From Myrmaecium sp. VS I D KN 1 (Eukaryota; Ascomycota; Dothideomycetes; Valsariales; Valsariaceae): DNA of 64,000 nucleotides. Positions 35,323-46,933 of this stretch are shown one piece after another. The notes under the pieces are model-generated. The model had not been told where the DNA came from, did no database searches, and was given only the letters and a program-made list of their open reading frames with translations. The stretch spans positions 310,001-374,000 of the forward strand of contig JADQAV010000015.1 of NCBI GenBank assembly GCA_019775845.1, in the 5' to 3' direction. A program made the translations under genes and the position numbers. The first letter of the stretch is position 1. Every line of letters begins with the position of its first letter.

Positions 35323-36552
35323 CTAACTACTCCTACTCAACAACGCGCTCCACCCTCGACTCCTCCTCGACTTAACAGGCGCGTCCCTCGTCGGCGGGGC
35401 CGAGCGGGGCGGGGACGGCGGGATCGCCACGTCGACCGCGGTCCAGGGCGCAATATCCGCGAGCGTGCCGTGACTCTCGAGCACGGGGAAGGGCGAGGCG
35501 GTCGGACTCGGCGGGGTGAGGCGGTCGGTGGAGCGCTGGATCCACGTGGGGGACAGGAGGTTGCCGGCGCTGGCGTTGTCCGCGCCCTCTTCCCCTTCCT
35601 CTTCGTCCGGCGGGAAGAAGCAGGTCATCTCCGGCAGGTCGAGGTCCTCCAGGTCGGCGCGGCGGGTGCTGGCGTCGCCGGTTCGGGCGATGAGCTCGGC
35701 AGCCTGCATGGAGGGGGGTGAGGAGAGGGCGCGGGCGAAGGCGGCGGCGTCGACGGGGCCGGCGTCATCGTCGTCCGCGTGCAATTCGGCCATCAGCCTC
35801 GGCTGGTGGTCGTCGTCCTCGTCGTCGGCGGCCTTCCGCCGTGCGGGACGAAGAAAGTGTGTCTCTCTCCTGCTGGATGCCGGTCTCTTGCTGTTCGACG
35901 CCGGGATCCCGTCCCATTTCGAATTGACCTTGGGGACGTACGATGGCATTTTCCGGTGGAGAGCAGGGAAGGGTGCGCCGGGCGGCGTCGCGACAGCAGC
36001 CGCCTCGCTGCTCTCTCCCTCCTCTTTCCTCCTCGTCTTCTGCTGCCGCGCGAACTCGCGAAACGCGACCGACGACGGCTCTCGCAGCGTCAGAAAGTCC
36101 ACCATCGCACTCACGACGGTCTTGTGCGCGCCGGGCTCGCGACCGTCCGTCGTCGTCGTCGTCGTCCGAGAGGGTTTTGTACTCGTCCGCCTCGCGCTTC
36201 TCGGCTTTTCCCCGGCTGAGCGATGACGAGTACTAGTAGCCGCGGCGATCGCGCTCGAATCCGGATGGTGCGGGCGTATTAGCGTCGGCGCCGCGGCGGA
36301 CGGTGACAGCTCGGGATGCCCGCTAGGGCGCCAGCGCCGCGGAACGGCGGCGATGGCATCTTCGTCGTTCGAATCTTCACCATCACCACCACCAGCGTGG
36401 TCGGCTTGGCGATGTCGTCCTCGTCCAAGGCGCAAGTCTTCGCGGTGCATCCGGCGGGTGTGCGTGTGCGTCTGAGTCACGGCGTGGGCGGGAATGAGGA
36501 GGTCCAGTTCGAAGCCTCGGGGTGCTGGTGCGGCTGAGCTTGGCCGCGACAT
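35323..36552 (-). CDS. Hypothetical basic/acidic disordered protein
   Basis: A single 409-codon frame, ATG at 36552 and TAG at 35323-35325. I do not recognise a domain. It is mostly low-complexity, rich in Arg, Ser, Ala and Pro, with a central patch that looks constrained: MVDFLTLREPSSVAFREFAR at about residues 150-170, then MPSYVPKVNSKWDGIPAS at about 205-222. I associate similar patches with uncharacterised Pezizomycotina proteins, which is why I accept it as real. Further on are an acidic DDEDDDH run, LEDLDLPEMTCFFPPDEEE, and a Lys/Arg-rich end (SRRSRGWSALLSRSS). No signal peptide or TM. It could be nuclear, but nothing here proves it. The N-terminal 60 residues are composition-biased, so the start could lie further downstream. 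Confidence 0.65.
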   Translation of the reverse strand: MSRPSSAAPAPRGFELDLLIPAHAVTQTHTHTRRMHREDLRLGRGRHRQADHAGGGDGEDSNDEDAIAAVPRRWRPSGHPELSPSAAAPTLIRPHHPDSSAIAAATSTRHRSAGEKPRSARRTSTKPSRTTTTTTDGREPGAHKTVVSAMVDFLTLREPSSVAFREFARQQKTRRKEEGESSEAAAVATPPGAPFPALHRKMPSYVPKVNSKWDGIPASNSKRPASSRRETHFLRPARRKAADDEDDDHQPRLMAELHADDDDAGPVDAAAFARALSSPPSMQAAELIARTGDASTRRADLEDLDLPEMTCFFPPDEEEGEEGADNASAGNLLSPTWIQRSTDRLTPPSPTASPFPVLESHGTLADIAPWTAVDVAIPPSPPRSAPPTRDAPVKSRRSRGWSALLSRSS

Positions 36553-37314
36553 TCTTTTCTAGAAAACGTGCGATCCGAAGACGCGGGTCATGATACTTGT
36601 GGGCTTCAGTCCATCCAGCGCCTTCAGGGGAGCGCTGTGCTTGAGGGTACGACGTGCCAGCAGACAGGCATCTCTGGCACGACGCTGGGGAAGAATAGTT
36701 GGTGCAGGATTGGAACAGGAGCGAAGGGGTAAGGTAAGGTACAAGGCAGGACGATGCAGAGGGAAGAGAAAGGGGGAGCTGAGGGCGAGGAGACTGCATT
36801 GGTAAGCCCCCGTATCAGGAGCTAGTAGGTACAGTAGTGACTACTACGAGATCTGAGCCACACGGGGGCTTTCCGGTGAAGCACGAGCTTATCGCTATCG
36901 CCCGAGTGTTTGTGAGCACACGTGCTCATGTTGTTTGGTGCTGGCTGTTTGTTTCCGTTATCGTTTGGTCGTGAGCAATCAAGCCAGCAAACCGGACCGG
37001 GATATTCACACATCCATCCTCTGCCGTGGTTGAAGAAAAGGTCGCGCCAATTGAGAATGAGAGAACCTGAGGTGTTCGCGTCGGGGGCCAGGTCGGGGAG
37101 ATGCTCGCGGAATTAGTTCGGACCGATCTTATCGCGGGGTAAGATGCCTTTGCTGCCTTAAAGACCTCGGTAGGTAAGGCATACGTAAGAGGGGCCGGTC
37201 ACTCTTCTACTACTTCCGCTGCCTGTATACGCGTACCTATCAGTTACGGAGTCCGGTCGTGAGTAGCACCTCTACTGCTGCACTCTGCCTCTCCGCACAC
37301 TTCCAACGGCCATC
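36553..37314. other. Divergent promoter region (hypothetical gene / QNS1)
   Basis: No gene or structured RNA recognised. It separates two divergently transcribed genes and presumably holds both promoters. Confidence 0.5.
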
Positions 37315-39780
37315 ATGGGTCATCTCATCACCGTCGCGTAAGTCAAGCACCCGCCCCCAACCAATCCCGGCATCTAACATCCCCCGCAGAACCTGCAGCT
37401 TGAACCAATGGGCTCTTGATTGGGAGGGAAACCTCGCCCGAATCAAGGAGTCCATCAAGCAGGCCAAGGCTGCCGGTGCGAGGCTGAGGGTCGGACCCGA
37501 GCTGGAGATCACCGGCTATGACTGCCTGGACCATTTTCTGGAGAACGATGTCTATCTCCATTCCTGGGAGATGATGGCCCGGATCCTGGAGGACAAGGAG
37601 TGTTATGGTATCCTCCTGGTAAGATCCTTGTCTTTCCACGTCCTTCTCCTATTGCCGTATATCCATGGCTCAAAATAATCTGCGTGTCTAACGTCTCCCC
37701 AAGGACGTCGGCATGCCCATCATCCACCGCAACCTGCGGTTCAACTGCCGTGTGATCGCGATAGATGGAAAGATCCTCCTCATCCGCCCTAAGATCTGGC
37801 TCGCCAACGACGGCAACTACCGTGAGATGCGCTACTTTACCCCGTGGGAGCGGCCACGGCATGTCGAGGAGTACTATCTCCCGCGGATCATCCAGAAGCT
37901 TCAGGGCACGGTGAAGGTCCCCTTCGGCGATGCAGTCATCTCCACCCCCGACACGTAAGCCTCCTTCGATTTGTATGTGATATTCTATCTGACTCCCCGG
38001 AAGATGCTTGGGCGCGGAGACCTGCGAGGAACTGTTCACGCCCAACGGACCTCATGCCGAGATGGGCCTCAACGGGGTGGAGATCTTCACCAACAGTTCC
38101 GGATCTCACCACAACCTGAGGAAGCTGGACCAGCGTGTCTCTCTCATCCTCGAGGCCACTCGGAAGAGCGGGGGTATCTACCTCTATTCTAACCTCAAAG
38201 GTGGCGGTGGAGAACGTCTTTACTACGACGGTTGCAGCATGATCGTCATTAACGGTGAAGTGGTGGCTCAAGGAGCCCAGTTCTCCCTCGAAGACGTAGA
38301 AGTGGTGACCGCCACCGTCGACCTTGAGGAGGTCCGCGCATTCCGATTCGCTCCGAGCCGTGGCTTGCAAGCTGTTCGTACTCCAGAGTATCGCAGGATC
38401 GAGACGGCATACAGTCTCTCGGCGGAGTCCGACGAGTTCAACGCAAACATCTCCCCCTCCGTCCCTCGTGATGTGAGGTATCACTTGCCCGAGGAGGAGA
38501 TTGCAATGGGGCCGGCCTGCTGGCTGTGGGACTATCTCCGCCGCTCAAGACTCGCCGGATACCTGGTCCCTCTGAGCGGTGGCATTGACTCCTGTGCCAC
38601 GGCCGTCATTGTCTTTTCCATGTGCCGTCTTGTGATCAAAGCCATCGAAGCAGGGAACAAACAAGTCATTGCTGACGTCCAGCGGATCGCCGGTGTTTAC
38701 GAGAAGGAGGGGTGGCTGCCGAAGACACCTCAGGAACTCTGCCACAACATCTTCCACACGATCTACATGGGTATGCGAACGCAGTCGTCAAAGGAAACCA
38801 GGACCAGGGCTAAGGTTCTCGCGGAAAAGATTGGCTCGTACCACGTCAACCTCGATATCGATGACATCTTCGAGGCGCAGAAGAACGTCTTCACTGCGGC
38901 CACCGGATATGAGCCGAAGTTCAAGGTGCACGGCGGAACGTGGTCGTCTAATATCGCACTGCAAAACATCCAGGCCAGGACCCGGATGGTCACCGCTTAC
39001 GAGTTCAGTCAGCTGCTGCCCACGGTAAGGCAGAGACCTGGCGGAGGTGGTCTACTGGTGCTGGGCAGCGCCAACTGTGACGAAGCCCTTCGTGGGTACT
39101 ACACCAGATACGACTGCTCCTCGGCAGACATCAACCCGATCGGATCCATCTCGAAGAAGGATCTCAAGCGGTTCATCGCATGGGCGCAGAAGGAGTTTGA
39201 CCTTCCGATCCTGGAGGAATTCATCAACGCTACCCCCACCGCTGAGCTAGAGCCCATCACCAAGGAATACGTCCAGTCCGACGAAGCCGACATGGGCATG
39301 ACCTACGACGAGCTCTCGACGTTCGGCATCTGCCGGAAGATCATGAAGCTGGGCCCGTACGGCATGTTTCAGAAGCTGTGCCATGACTGGAAGGACATGC
39401 TCAACCCAAGCGACGTGGCCACGAAAGTCAAGGTGGGTTGATCGTATACTGGTCTCGGATGCACATTGAAAGCTAACGAAGGCTCTCAGCGGTTCTATCA
39501 TTACTATGCCATCAACCGGCATAAGATGACCACTTTAACCCCCGCATACCATGCCGAGTCCTACTCGCCCGATGATAACCGATTGTACGTCCCATGCGCA
39601 ATCCTTTAACGCCATGAAGCTAGCCTGACTGACACCACCCTCTACAGTGATCTGCGGCCGTTCCTCCTGCCGCCTCAGTACGAGAGCTACCCGTTTAAGA
39701 AGATCGATGAGCTGGTGGAGAAGATGGAGAAGTATGAGAAGGACCATGGTGGAGAGGCTTCCCCGTCTTCCAAGGCATAA
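37315..39780 (+). CDS. QNS1: Glutamine-dependent NAD+ synthetase
   Basis: Makes NAD+ from nicotinate adenine dinucleotide with ATP and glutamine-derived ammonia, the last step of both de novo and salvage NAD+ synthesis. Six exons are read: 37315-37337, 37390-37618, 37704-37954, 38004-39432, 39490-39584 and 39648-39780. All introns are 49-85 bp. The product is 719 aa, normal for the fused eukaryotic enzyme. The N-terminal nitrilase-type glutaminase has its full triad: Glu45 (GPELEIT), Lys114 ([17 protein letters not shown]) and Cys175 (GAETCEELF), the Cys lying just after the exon 3/4 joint. The C-terminal synthetase has the ATP-pyrophosphatase P-loop LSGGIDS at about 358-364, plus [30 protein letters not shown] and the terminal [20 protein letters not shown] block. 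The start is the only ATG in frame before the first intron. Confidence 0.97.
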
Positions 39781-40413
39781 ATCAAAACTGGTTGATCATA
39801 TTATTTATATAGATGGGTTGTGGCATATAGTCTCTTGCATTTGCAGCCGGAACGCCTGGGAGGATATGGAGAGGCATTGGAATAGATGATGCGCTGCACA
39901 AGCATGCAACACGGCTATGTAGGGGGAAGTGACTGAGGCCAACCTGTACATATAGTCTGAGACCTGCTTCTCCCTATTAAAATCCAAGTTATGCCCCTGG
40001 CTTTCCATTGTTGTGCTGTTGTCGAAGCCATTCACTGCGGTGGACAAGGGCCTCCAGTCCCTGCGGCTCACGCCAACAACGCAAGCGAAATTCCGCCACC
40101 CCGCAAACGGAAGCCGCCGGGGCCACCTGCCTCAGGTCCTCCCCCAACCCCCCAGTTTGCGCCCGCAGTCGGCTCGGTGGCATCCAGGCAACCAACCAAC
40201 CAATTAACCAACCTCACCCTCCACTCTCCACACCACTTACCACTTGGCCTTCCACCCACTTTCACCGATCTCCTCGTTACCTCCCCGGAGCAACCTTTCC
40301 GCACAGCGCGCGTGCAACGAGACACGCTGGGAACCACTTCTAGCGGCGCCCGACCAAGGTGCTCGCTCACTTCACATCTTCCGCCGTCCGCTCGGCCACC
40401 TGCCCGCCCGGCC
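39781..40413. other. Intergenic, QNS1 3' flank and promoter of next gene
   Basis: An open frame runs in from 39991 toward the next gene, but its extra N-terminal stretch is composition-driven (Pro/Thr/Asn) and lies in what should be leader DNA. No RNA gene seen. Confidence 0.5.
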
Positions 40414-41424
40414 ATGCCTGCCCTCACCATCCCCTCGTCCTCCTCTCCTCCCGCCGCCGCCGCCGCCGCGACGACCCCGTCCACGACCACAACCTCGAAC
40501 AGCTTCAGCCAGGGCTCGCGAGCACGGTCGCGATCGCGCTCCAGCTCGCCCGAGCGACCGCCCGTATCGCCCATCACCCCCGTCGCAACGCTCGCGCAAC
40601 CCGTGCCCGTCGACCCGGCGGAGCAGATCCTGCCGCCGCTGGCCGCGCCTACCGCACCCGCACGCGCACCCGTACCCGCACCCACACCCACCTTCATCCC
40701 CCCTCCGGCGCCGGTGCCGATCGCGGAGAGCGAGAACCCGGACGCGATCGCGCTCCGGTCCGCCATCGCGCTCCTGCAGCTCCAGCGCGAGAAGAGCCGG
40801 CGTGACATCCGGACGCTGGAGCAGATCAAGCGGGCCGCCGTCGCGGAGCCGGAGGCGTTCCTGGCCGAGATCCGGGCCGGTCGGCATCGGCCGAGCGCGG
40901 CGGGGACGCACGGGGACCTGCTGGGACCGACGCTGGCGGACCTTCTGCCTCAGGAGGAGGATGAGGACGAGGACGAAGAACAAAGATCACGGCATCCCTC
41001 CCACGACGCGAGCGAAGAATCGCTCTCCCCCACCAGCAAACCACCACCACCGCCCCCACGCCCACCCCCACCGCGGCGCCCCCGCTTCCCCAAGGTCCCC
41101 GAACCCCAAAACATCGTCCGCTGCCCGCCGGTGAACTGGGCCAAATACCACGTCGTGGGCGAATCGCTCGACAAGCTGCACGCCGAGCAGCGCCTTCGGC
41201 CGCCCTCCTCCTCCTTCCCTCCCTCTTCCTCCTCCTTCGGCGGCGGCGGAGGCGGCGACGCGCCCGGTGGTGGTGGTGGCAGTCGGTTTCCCCCGCCGCC
41301 TTTTCATGCGTATCCGCCACCACCGACGGCGTTTGGGGAGCGTGCGCCTGAGCATGTTGTTGCGGCGCCGTATTCGCCGTTTGCGGATGCGCTGTCGGGA
41401 CGGAGGCAGTCGAAGAGGCCTTGA
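40414..41424 (+). CDS. Conserved-looking hypothetical protein, Pro-rich with a central coiled coil
   Basis: A frame of 336 codons from ATG 40414 (MPALTIPSSS) to TGA. The N-terminus is low-complexity Ser/Pro/Ala with an RSRSRSSSPERPP patch. The core, about residues 105-155, is a likely amphipathic helix (DAIALRSAIALLQLQREKSR, then DIRTLEQIKRAAVAEPEAFL). An acidic stretch and a Pro run follow. The best conserved-looking segment is the motif PQNIVRCPPVNWAKYHVVGE followed by SLDKLHAEQRLRP at about 230-262. I have a memory of this motif in uncharacterised Pezizomycotina proteins but no functional assignment. The C-terminus is Gly/Pro/Phe-rich. The frame is open further upstream to 39991. I chose 40414 because the upstream extension has no constrained segment and overlaps the presumed leader. 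Confidence 0.7.
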   Translation: MPALTIPSSSSPPAAAAAATTPSTTTTSNSFSQGSRARSRSRSSSPERPPVSPITPVATLAQPVPVDPAEQILPPLAAPTAPARAPVPAPTPTFIPPPAPVPIAESENPDAIALRSAIALLQLQREKSRRDIRTLEQIKRAAVAEPEAFLAEIRAGRHRPSAAGTHGDLLGPTLADLLPQEEDEDEDEEQRSRHPSHDASEESLSPTSKPPPPPPRPPPPRRPRFPKVPEPQNIVRCPPVNWAKYHVVGESLDKLHAEQRLRPPSSSFPPSSSSFGGGGGGDAPGGGGGSRFPPPPFHAYPPPPTAFGERAPEHVVAAPYSPFADALSGRRQSKRP

Positions 41425-43248
41425 TGGGGTCGTCTAGAGGGATTTTTTTCGAAGGCATGGCAGGGGGGAAAGGGGAGAGGGTTAGCTGATCGATCCATGG
41501 ACGACTCGTAGGCCGGACTTCTTCGACCTTGCTTTCACTCATATCTCTCATAGGGTTTTCTCTTCACTGGGAATATAGGAGGGCTGAGATTATATTTCTC
41601 CCTTCGTCTCTTTTCTTTCTTTTATTTTATTTTCTTCTGCTATCGGATTTCTCGGCGGGTGGATTCGGAGGGAGGTAAAGAGGAAGGGGGCGCTTTTTGG
41701 GTCGGATCTTTCTTTTGCTTCTCCTTTCCTTTTTGCTCTTCTATGATATCAATTTTCTTTTTCTGGTTTCTTTTGCCCGGTTACGAAATGACGAGATGAC
41801 CGACGTATTATGTTTGACGTCGGATTTTTGCCTGCTTTATCTTACTCTTACTCAACTCTTTTCTTCGCTTCTCGACCTACTTACCTACCTATAGTACCAA
41901 CAGTACTTTTACTCTACCCTGCCTGTCTTGTTCATTTGTTCCCGCGCACCGATTTCTCATCTTCTTTATCTCGGCTTCTTCCATATCTTTGAGTGTTTTT
42001 CCCTTTACTTCCTCCATCATCGCTCCTTTCCGGGGCTTTTGGTTCCCCTCGTCTCTTACCTTCTTCTACAAGGATGAACAAGAGCACGAGAGCGGCGTGA
42101 ACCGGGCGGTGAAGCGAGCAGAAAAGAGAGGCGGAGGAAAAGGAAGAAGACGCGTGTGCGGGTTTGCTGTCATCATGATATAGGTAGAATTATAGGAACG
42201 TACGTACGTATTGTTAGTATACGTAAAATTATAGACTACCATACCTTGCCGCCCGCCATCTTTCTATTTTTACTGCGCCTCGTCGGTTTGGTCGGTATTC
42301 GTCGCGAATCTCTCTCTCTGTTTCTGCTTCCATCTTTCCTTCCTCTGTTTCACTTGCTTTTTCTACAGATTGGATACTGATATTCAATAGATCATATCGA
42401 TCTCGGTGAGTTTTAATATTCCGCACGACGGATCCCGAGAGCGCAGCGATCCCTGGCCCAAAACGTACAAGTGTACGCGCTGTGGCTGGGGAGGCTGCCG
42501 TCCCTGCATGCAACAACCGTCGGAGCTGCTGTGCCCGGCCGGCACGATGACGATGGCGAAGAACTTGAACTCACATCGGACCCCGGGCCAACTTTTCATC
42601 ATCAGCACTTCGTCCTGGTTATCTATTACCTATATTCCACTGATCCAACACCAAAGGCGGGATAATGGGCAGAATGAAACAAACAACCACGTCAGATCGG
42701 CGAGCCTCCCTCGCTCCCTCCCCGCGTCCGTCGCCTTGCCGCCCGACGTAAAACCTGGCTGGCTGTCGTATTGATGTACACAGCTAAGCAAGAGCTATGG
42801 AACGTTCCGAACCGCTGATCTTTTCTGCGGATCGTTGGAGGTAAGTGAAGTACTTAAGTCCTGTATGTCCGTCACTATATGAATATCAATAGAGAGGCAG
42901 ACACGCACGGGTAGGTTGGGTTTTGTTTGAGCTTGTTCAACCTCTTTCTCTCCTCACACTTCTCACTCGCCAGCCTCGCGTTTCTTCCTCTCGACGGCCC
43001 GGCGTCAAGTGATACACGTACTTACGTACCCTCGTGCTTCTTTGCAGCCGCCGACCCCCTCAGCTGTTCTCTTTGTTCTCTTTGTCTTCTTGTTCTTTCT
43101 TTCAGTGTCGACCTCTTTCATCTTTCAGAAAGAATATTGATTGCTTTCCTTCTTTCTATCTATTTATCACTTTCCTAAGTATCAACTATTCACAAACACC
43201 TCTTCTCCTTTGCGGCAGACTCTTGCGCTGCATTCACCAACCGCCAAC
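41425..43248. other. 1.8 kb intergenic, pyrimidine-rich
   Basis: Long CT-rich stretches (41580-42060, 42290-42370, 42930-43230), probably the 3' flank of the hypothetical gene and a long CT-rich leader/promoter for the SUR7-like gene. A 122-codon frame at 42406-42774 has a few cysteines (YKCTRCGWGGCRPC) but no family support and is not called as a gene. Confidence 0.5.
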
Positions 43249-44218
43249 ATGCGACCAGCGGCCATCTTTCCGATCCTCTGCGCGGCCGTGGCCTGCATCT
43301 TAACCATCCTGTGCCTCCTCGCCGGTTACAAGAAAGATTTCATGGAGGACTACCACATGCTGACGGTACGTGCCACCCTCATCCCCCTCACCATCCCGCA
43401 ACTCAGTCTAACAACCCCCTCCCCTGCAGCTCAACACCTCCCGCATCGGCTACGAGCTCGTGAACAGCTCCACCAGCAGCTCCTCCGGCCTCCTCAGCAG
43501 CCTCTGGAACGACCTCACCTCCGCCGTGCAAGCCGAGATCGACGAGGCCGTGGGCTCCATCGCCGCCGAGCTCGGCCTGCAAGACTTCTACAGCTGGCAC
43601 CTCCTGGACGCCTGCCACGGCACCTACATCCCCGGGCCCGTCCCCAACGCCACCCTCGCCGCCACCGCCATCCACAAGAACGTGACCGGCTGCTCGAACC
43701 GCACCGCGGGCTACGACTTCGACCCCACCGCCCTCCTGAACCGCCAGCTTCACGCCGCCGGCCTCGACCTCACCCTCGCCGACCTCGACTGGCCCGACGA
43801 CGTCACCACCGGCCTGCGCGCCCTGCACGTCGCCACCACCGCCGCCTTCGCCCTCTACTGCACTTCCATCGGCCTCACCGCCCTCCTCCTCCTCGCTAGC
43901 GTAGCAGCCTTCCTCCTGAGCGGCCGTCGCTGGCCCGCCATCCTCCTCGCCACCCTCGCCGCCCTCGCCGCCCTCGCCCTCGTCGTCGCCAGCGCCCTCG
44001 TCACCGCCATCCAGGTCGAGGCTGCCGACAAGATTAACGCGTACACGGCGACAGTCGGCGTGGAGGCCCATCGCGGCGCCAAGTTTCTCGCTCTGACCTG
44101 GGCGGCGACCGCTCTGGTGCTGCTGGTGGTGGGGTATTGCTGCGCGGAGTGCGTGGTGGGGAGACGGCGCCGTCGCGGCCGCGGCCGCGGTGAGGTGGTG
44201 GGGAAGGAGGGGATGTGA
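43249..44218 (+). CDS. SUR7/PalI-family four-TM plasma-membrane protein
   Basis: Claudin-like fungal membrane protein of the SUR7/PalI group; relatives sit in eisosome/cortical domains or act in ambient pH sensing. Exons are 43249-43365 and 43430-44218, with a 64 bp intron (GTACGT donor, CTAACA branch, GCAG acceptor). The product is 301 aa. TM1 is at the N-terminus (IFPILCAAVACILTILCLLA). A roughly 150-residue extracellular loop follows, with NxS/NxT sites and the paired cysteines expected of the family (LLDACHGTYIPG ... VTGCSNRTAGYDF). Three further TM helices follow (AFALYCTSIGLTALLLLASV; WPAILLATLAALAALALVVA; FLALTWAATALVLLVVGYCC). The short basic cytosolic tail is CVVGRRRRRGRGRGE. Which branch of the family it belongs to cannot be decided by eye. 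Confidence 0.85.
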
Positions 44219-44903
44219 TTGATGCGGTTGATTGATCGGATTGTGGAATGGTGGAGTTAGCTTATGCGTTCATGGTGTCTGAGGAGGTATGGAAAGACTT
44301 GCTCAGTCAGTCGGCTAGAGGATCGCAGAGTTTTCCTTTGGTTGGTCGGGATCAATTATTTGTTCTTTGTTTCAATTATTTTTCCTTGTTTTGCACGAAA
44401 ACTGCCATGCCCCCATCCACGTCTACACGATACTGAGCTGTTTATCCATTTTGATTTTTCATATACCCCCCACCCCCAGCTTCTAGAAACGGAAGAAGAA
44501 AGATGAACAGACACGATACGACACGACACGAACAAGAGAAGACTAGATAGTTCAAAACGCCTCTCTCTCCTTCCTTGTCTATAGAACGCAATGACATGCA
44601 ATCCATCCGCCCGAGAACGAAAAGAGATATGAAAGACGAAGGATGGAAAATAAGAAAGAGAAGAAGAGACGAAGAAAGCTGGAAAAGGTTCTCAGAATCA
44701 CGGAATAGGTATCCTGATTTCTCCGGAGTATCACATGTCGATTTCCATGTCCATATCTCTTTCATAACGTCTCATACTCATGTCCATGCCCATCATATCC
44801 ATGCCTATCATGCCGCATCTATCAAACCCCAATCCGCACCCATACTCCATAGTAGTAGCAAGCAGCAGACCTGACCTATTCACCTCTCCCTCCGTCTAAC
44901 CCT
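44219..44903. other. Convergent intergenic
   Basis: 3' flanks of the SUR7-like gene and RNA1. Purine-rich patches, no gene recognised. Confidence 0.55.
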
Positions 44904-46264
44904 CTACTTCAACTCCGTCTTCCCCAGCAAATCCGCCAGCTCATCAACCTTCTTATCCTTCTCAAGCGGGACGTTCTGGTCCTCCGCTTCCTGCGTGATG
45001 GCCAAATCCTTCGCCGCCTTAACCTCCGCCTGATCAAGCTCCTCTTCCGCATCGCTTGCCTGCTTCGCCTCGTCATCCTCTTCTTCATCTTCATCCTCGC
45101 TCTCCTCCTCCAACTCATCCAGCTCGTCGATACCCCAGTAATCCTCGTCGTCCTCGCCCTCGCCATCCGCCGCGTCCTTGCGCCGCTCGAGCTCCTCGCG
45201 GAGTTGCTCCAGATACACATCATCCTCGAGGAAGCGGTTACCGTTCAGCTCGAGCCGACGGAGCTTGGGGACCTTGTCATACGCCTCCGCGAGCGCCTTC
45301 AGCATCTTGGCGTCGATCTCGTTGTACTGCAGCCGCAGCACCTCCAGCAGGGCGTTCTCACCCTTGGCCAGGGCCTCCGCCAGCATGACGCCGCCCCGGG
45401 CCGAGAGCAGCGAGTCGCCCACGCCCAGCTCCACGAGCTCCGTCCAGCCGGGCACGACGTCCGCCAGCGCCCGCGCCCCCATCGACGTGAACGTGTTGTC
45501 CTGCAGGTCCAGCACGCGCAGGTGCGCGTTGTGCTTCAGGCCCTCCTTGAGCAGGTGCGTGATGCCCTCCTGCCGGATGCCGTTCTGCACCATCTTGATC
45601 TCGCGCACGCCCGGGTGCGCCGCGTACGCCTTGGCCCACGCCGCCATCGACCCGTTCTCCAGCCGGTTGCGGCCGCAGATGACGGTCTCCAGCTGCGGGA
45701 CCTCCTTGCCTTCCTTCTTGGCGGCCTCCTTCTTTGCCGCGAGCGTGGTCAGCGCGTCGGCGATGAGCACGCCGGCGGCCGGGCCGAGACCGTTGTTGTT
45801 CAGGATCAGGTGGCGCAGAGGGGTGTGCTGAGAGAGGAAGGAGACGAGCGGCGCTTGGGTGTTGAGGCCGAAAGCGTTGTCCGACAGGTTGACGGTGTGA
45901 AGCTCGGGGAGGGTGAGGAGGCTCTGCAGGATGGCGTCGAGCGCGGGAGGGATCTCGGAGAGGAGACGGGAGGTGAAGATGTCGGCGAAGTTGGCGACCT
46001 GCAGATGACACGGTGTCAGTACTTGTGAACAGAAAAGAGGCCACGGACGGTGTCCGAGATTGCGCATACCTGCAGCTTCTTCTTGGTCGCAAGCACCTTA
46101 GCCAGGGCCTCAGAAGCGCCTATGCCCAGGGTGTTGCCCAGGAAGCGGACTTCCTCGACGTCCGGGTTGTCCCGCAGCTCTTGGATGTAGGGCTCGATGT
46201 CCTCGGCGGTGTCGAGTTTGAGGCCGCGGCCCTCGAGGGAGAAAACCTTGGAGGAGGGCGCCAT
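44904..46264 (-). CDS. RNA1: RanGAP (Rna1), Ran GTPase-activating protein
   Basis: Cytosolic activator of Ran GTP hydrolysis that maintains the RanGTP gradient for nuclear transport. Exon 1 is 46264-46070 and exon 2 is 45998-44904; the 71 bp intron has a GTATGC donor and TGCAG acceptor. The product is 429 aa. It is a leucine-rich-repeat crescent matching fission-yeast Rna1 closely by eye: FTSRLLSEIPPAL (with the conserved finger Arg at residue 76), VNLSDNAFGLNTQAPLVSFL, NNNGLGPAAG (Asn cluster at about 132-134), ICGRNRLENGSM, VQNGIRQEGI, VLDLQDNTFT, LRLQYNEID and LELNGNRF. These are followed by the family's long acidic tail (DDEDYWGIDELDELEEESED). Divergent from COX17 with about 670 bp between starts. 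Confidence 0.96.
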
Positions 46265-46933
46265 CGTGTGTGGGTGGCGGAGTTGTTGATATTGTTGGTG
46301 GTGTTGTTGTGATACAATGGCCGGGAGAGAAAAATGTTGATCAAAGCAGGGAGCGGTGGGAAGCGAGCGCGCGGTGGTGGTGGTAAGGATCGGTGGTGGG
46401 TATCTATATAATAAGTAGGAGAAGGGAGAGGGACTGGAAGTGGGAGTGACAGCCTGAAAAAGCGTGACCGGTGATGTTTCACAAGGAAAGTGAAGTGAAG
46501 GGAGGGAGCGAGGGGGAGGGGGGGCGCCACTGTTTGTGGTCGTTAGGCACAGTGAGTGACTCGGGATTTTGCGCTCGTGGTTGGTGGGGTTGGATTTCTT
46601 CTAGGCCCGACCGGCCAGTAGTGCCCGCGCCGTTGTGCGCATGCGGTGAGAACCTGAGGCACACACAGATGAATCCATTTTCCGCCGTTCTTCACCGCCC
46701 GGGAGGGAACGGCAGCCTCGGCGCGGCGGCGGCGGCGGGAATGCGCGGACGACGGAAACGAACGGGCCAATGCGACATTTCTAATCGGCCAGCTCTCTTG
46801 CATCAGCAGCTTTCGTTCACGTTTACATTCACATTCACAACACTCACTGCTCTCATCCTACTCTCCAAGCCGTCACATCCCTCCAATCGCGCGCGCGCAC
46901 TCTCACATTCGTCTCCTCTTCACACACACATCA
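46265..46933. other. Divergent promoter of RNA1 and COX17
   Basis: A 669 bp spacer containing the two leaders, with CA- and TC-rich tracts on either side. No gene recognised. Confidence 0.55.

Noticed and set aside
42406-42774. 122-codon frame with a CxxC-like cluster
   Set aside because: Isolated cysteines, no recognised finger spacing, and located in a CT-rich probable leader region.
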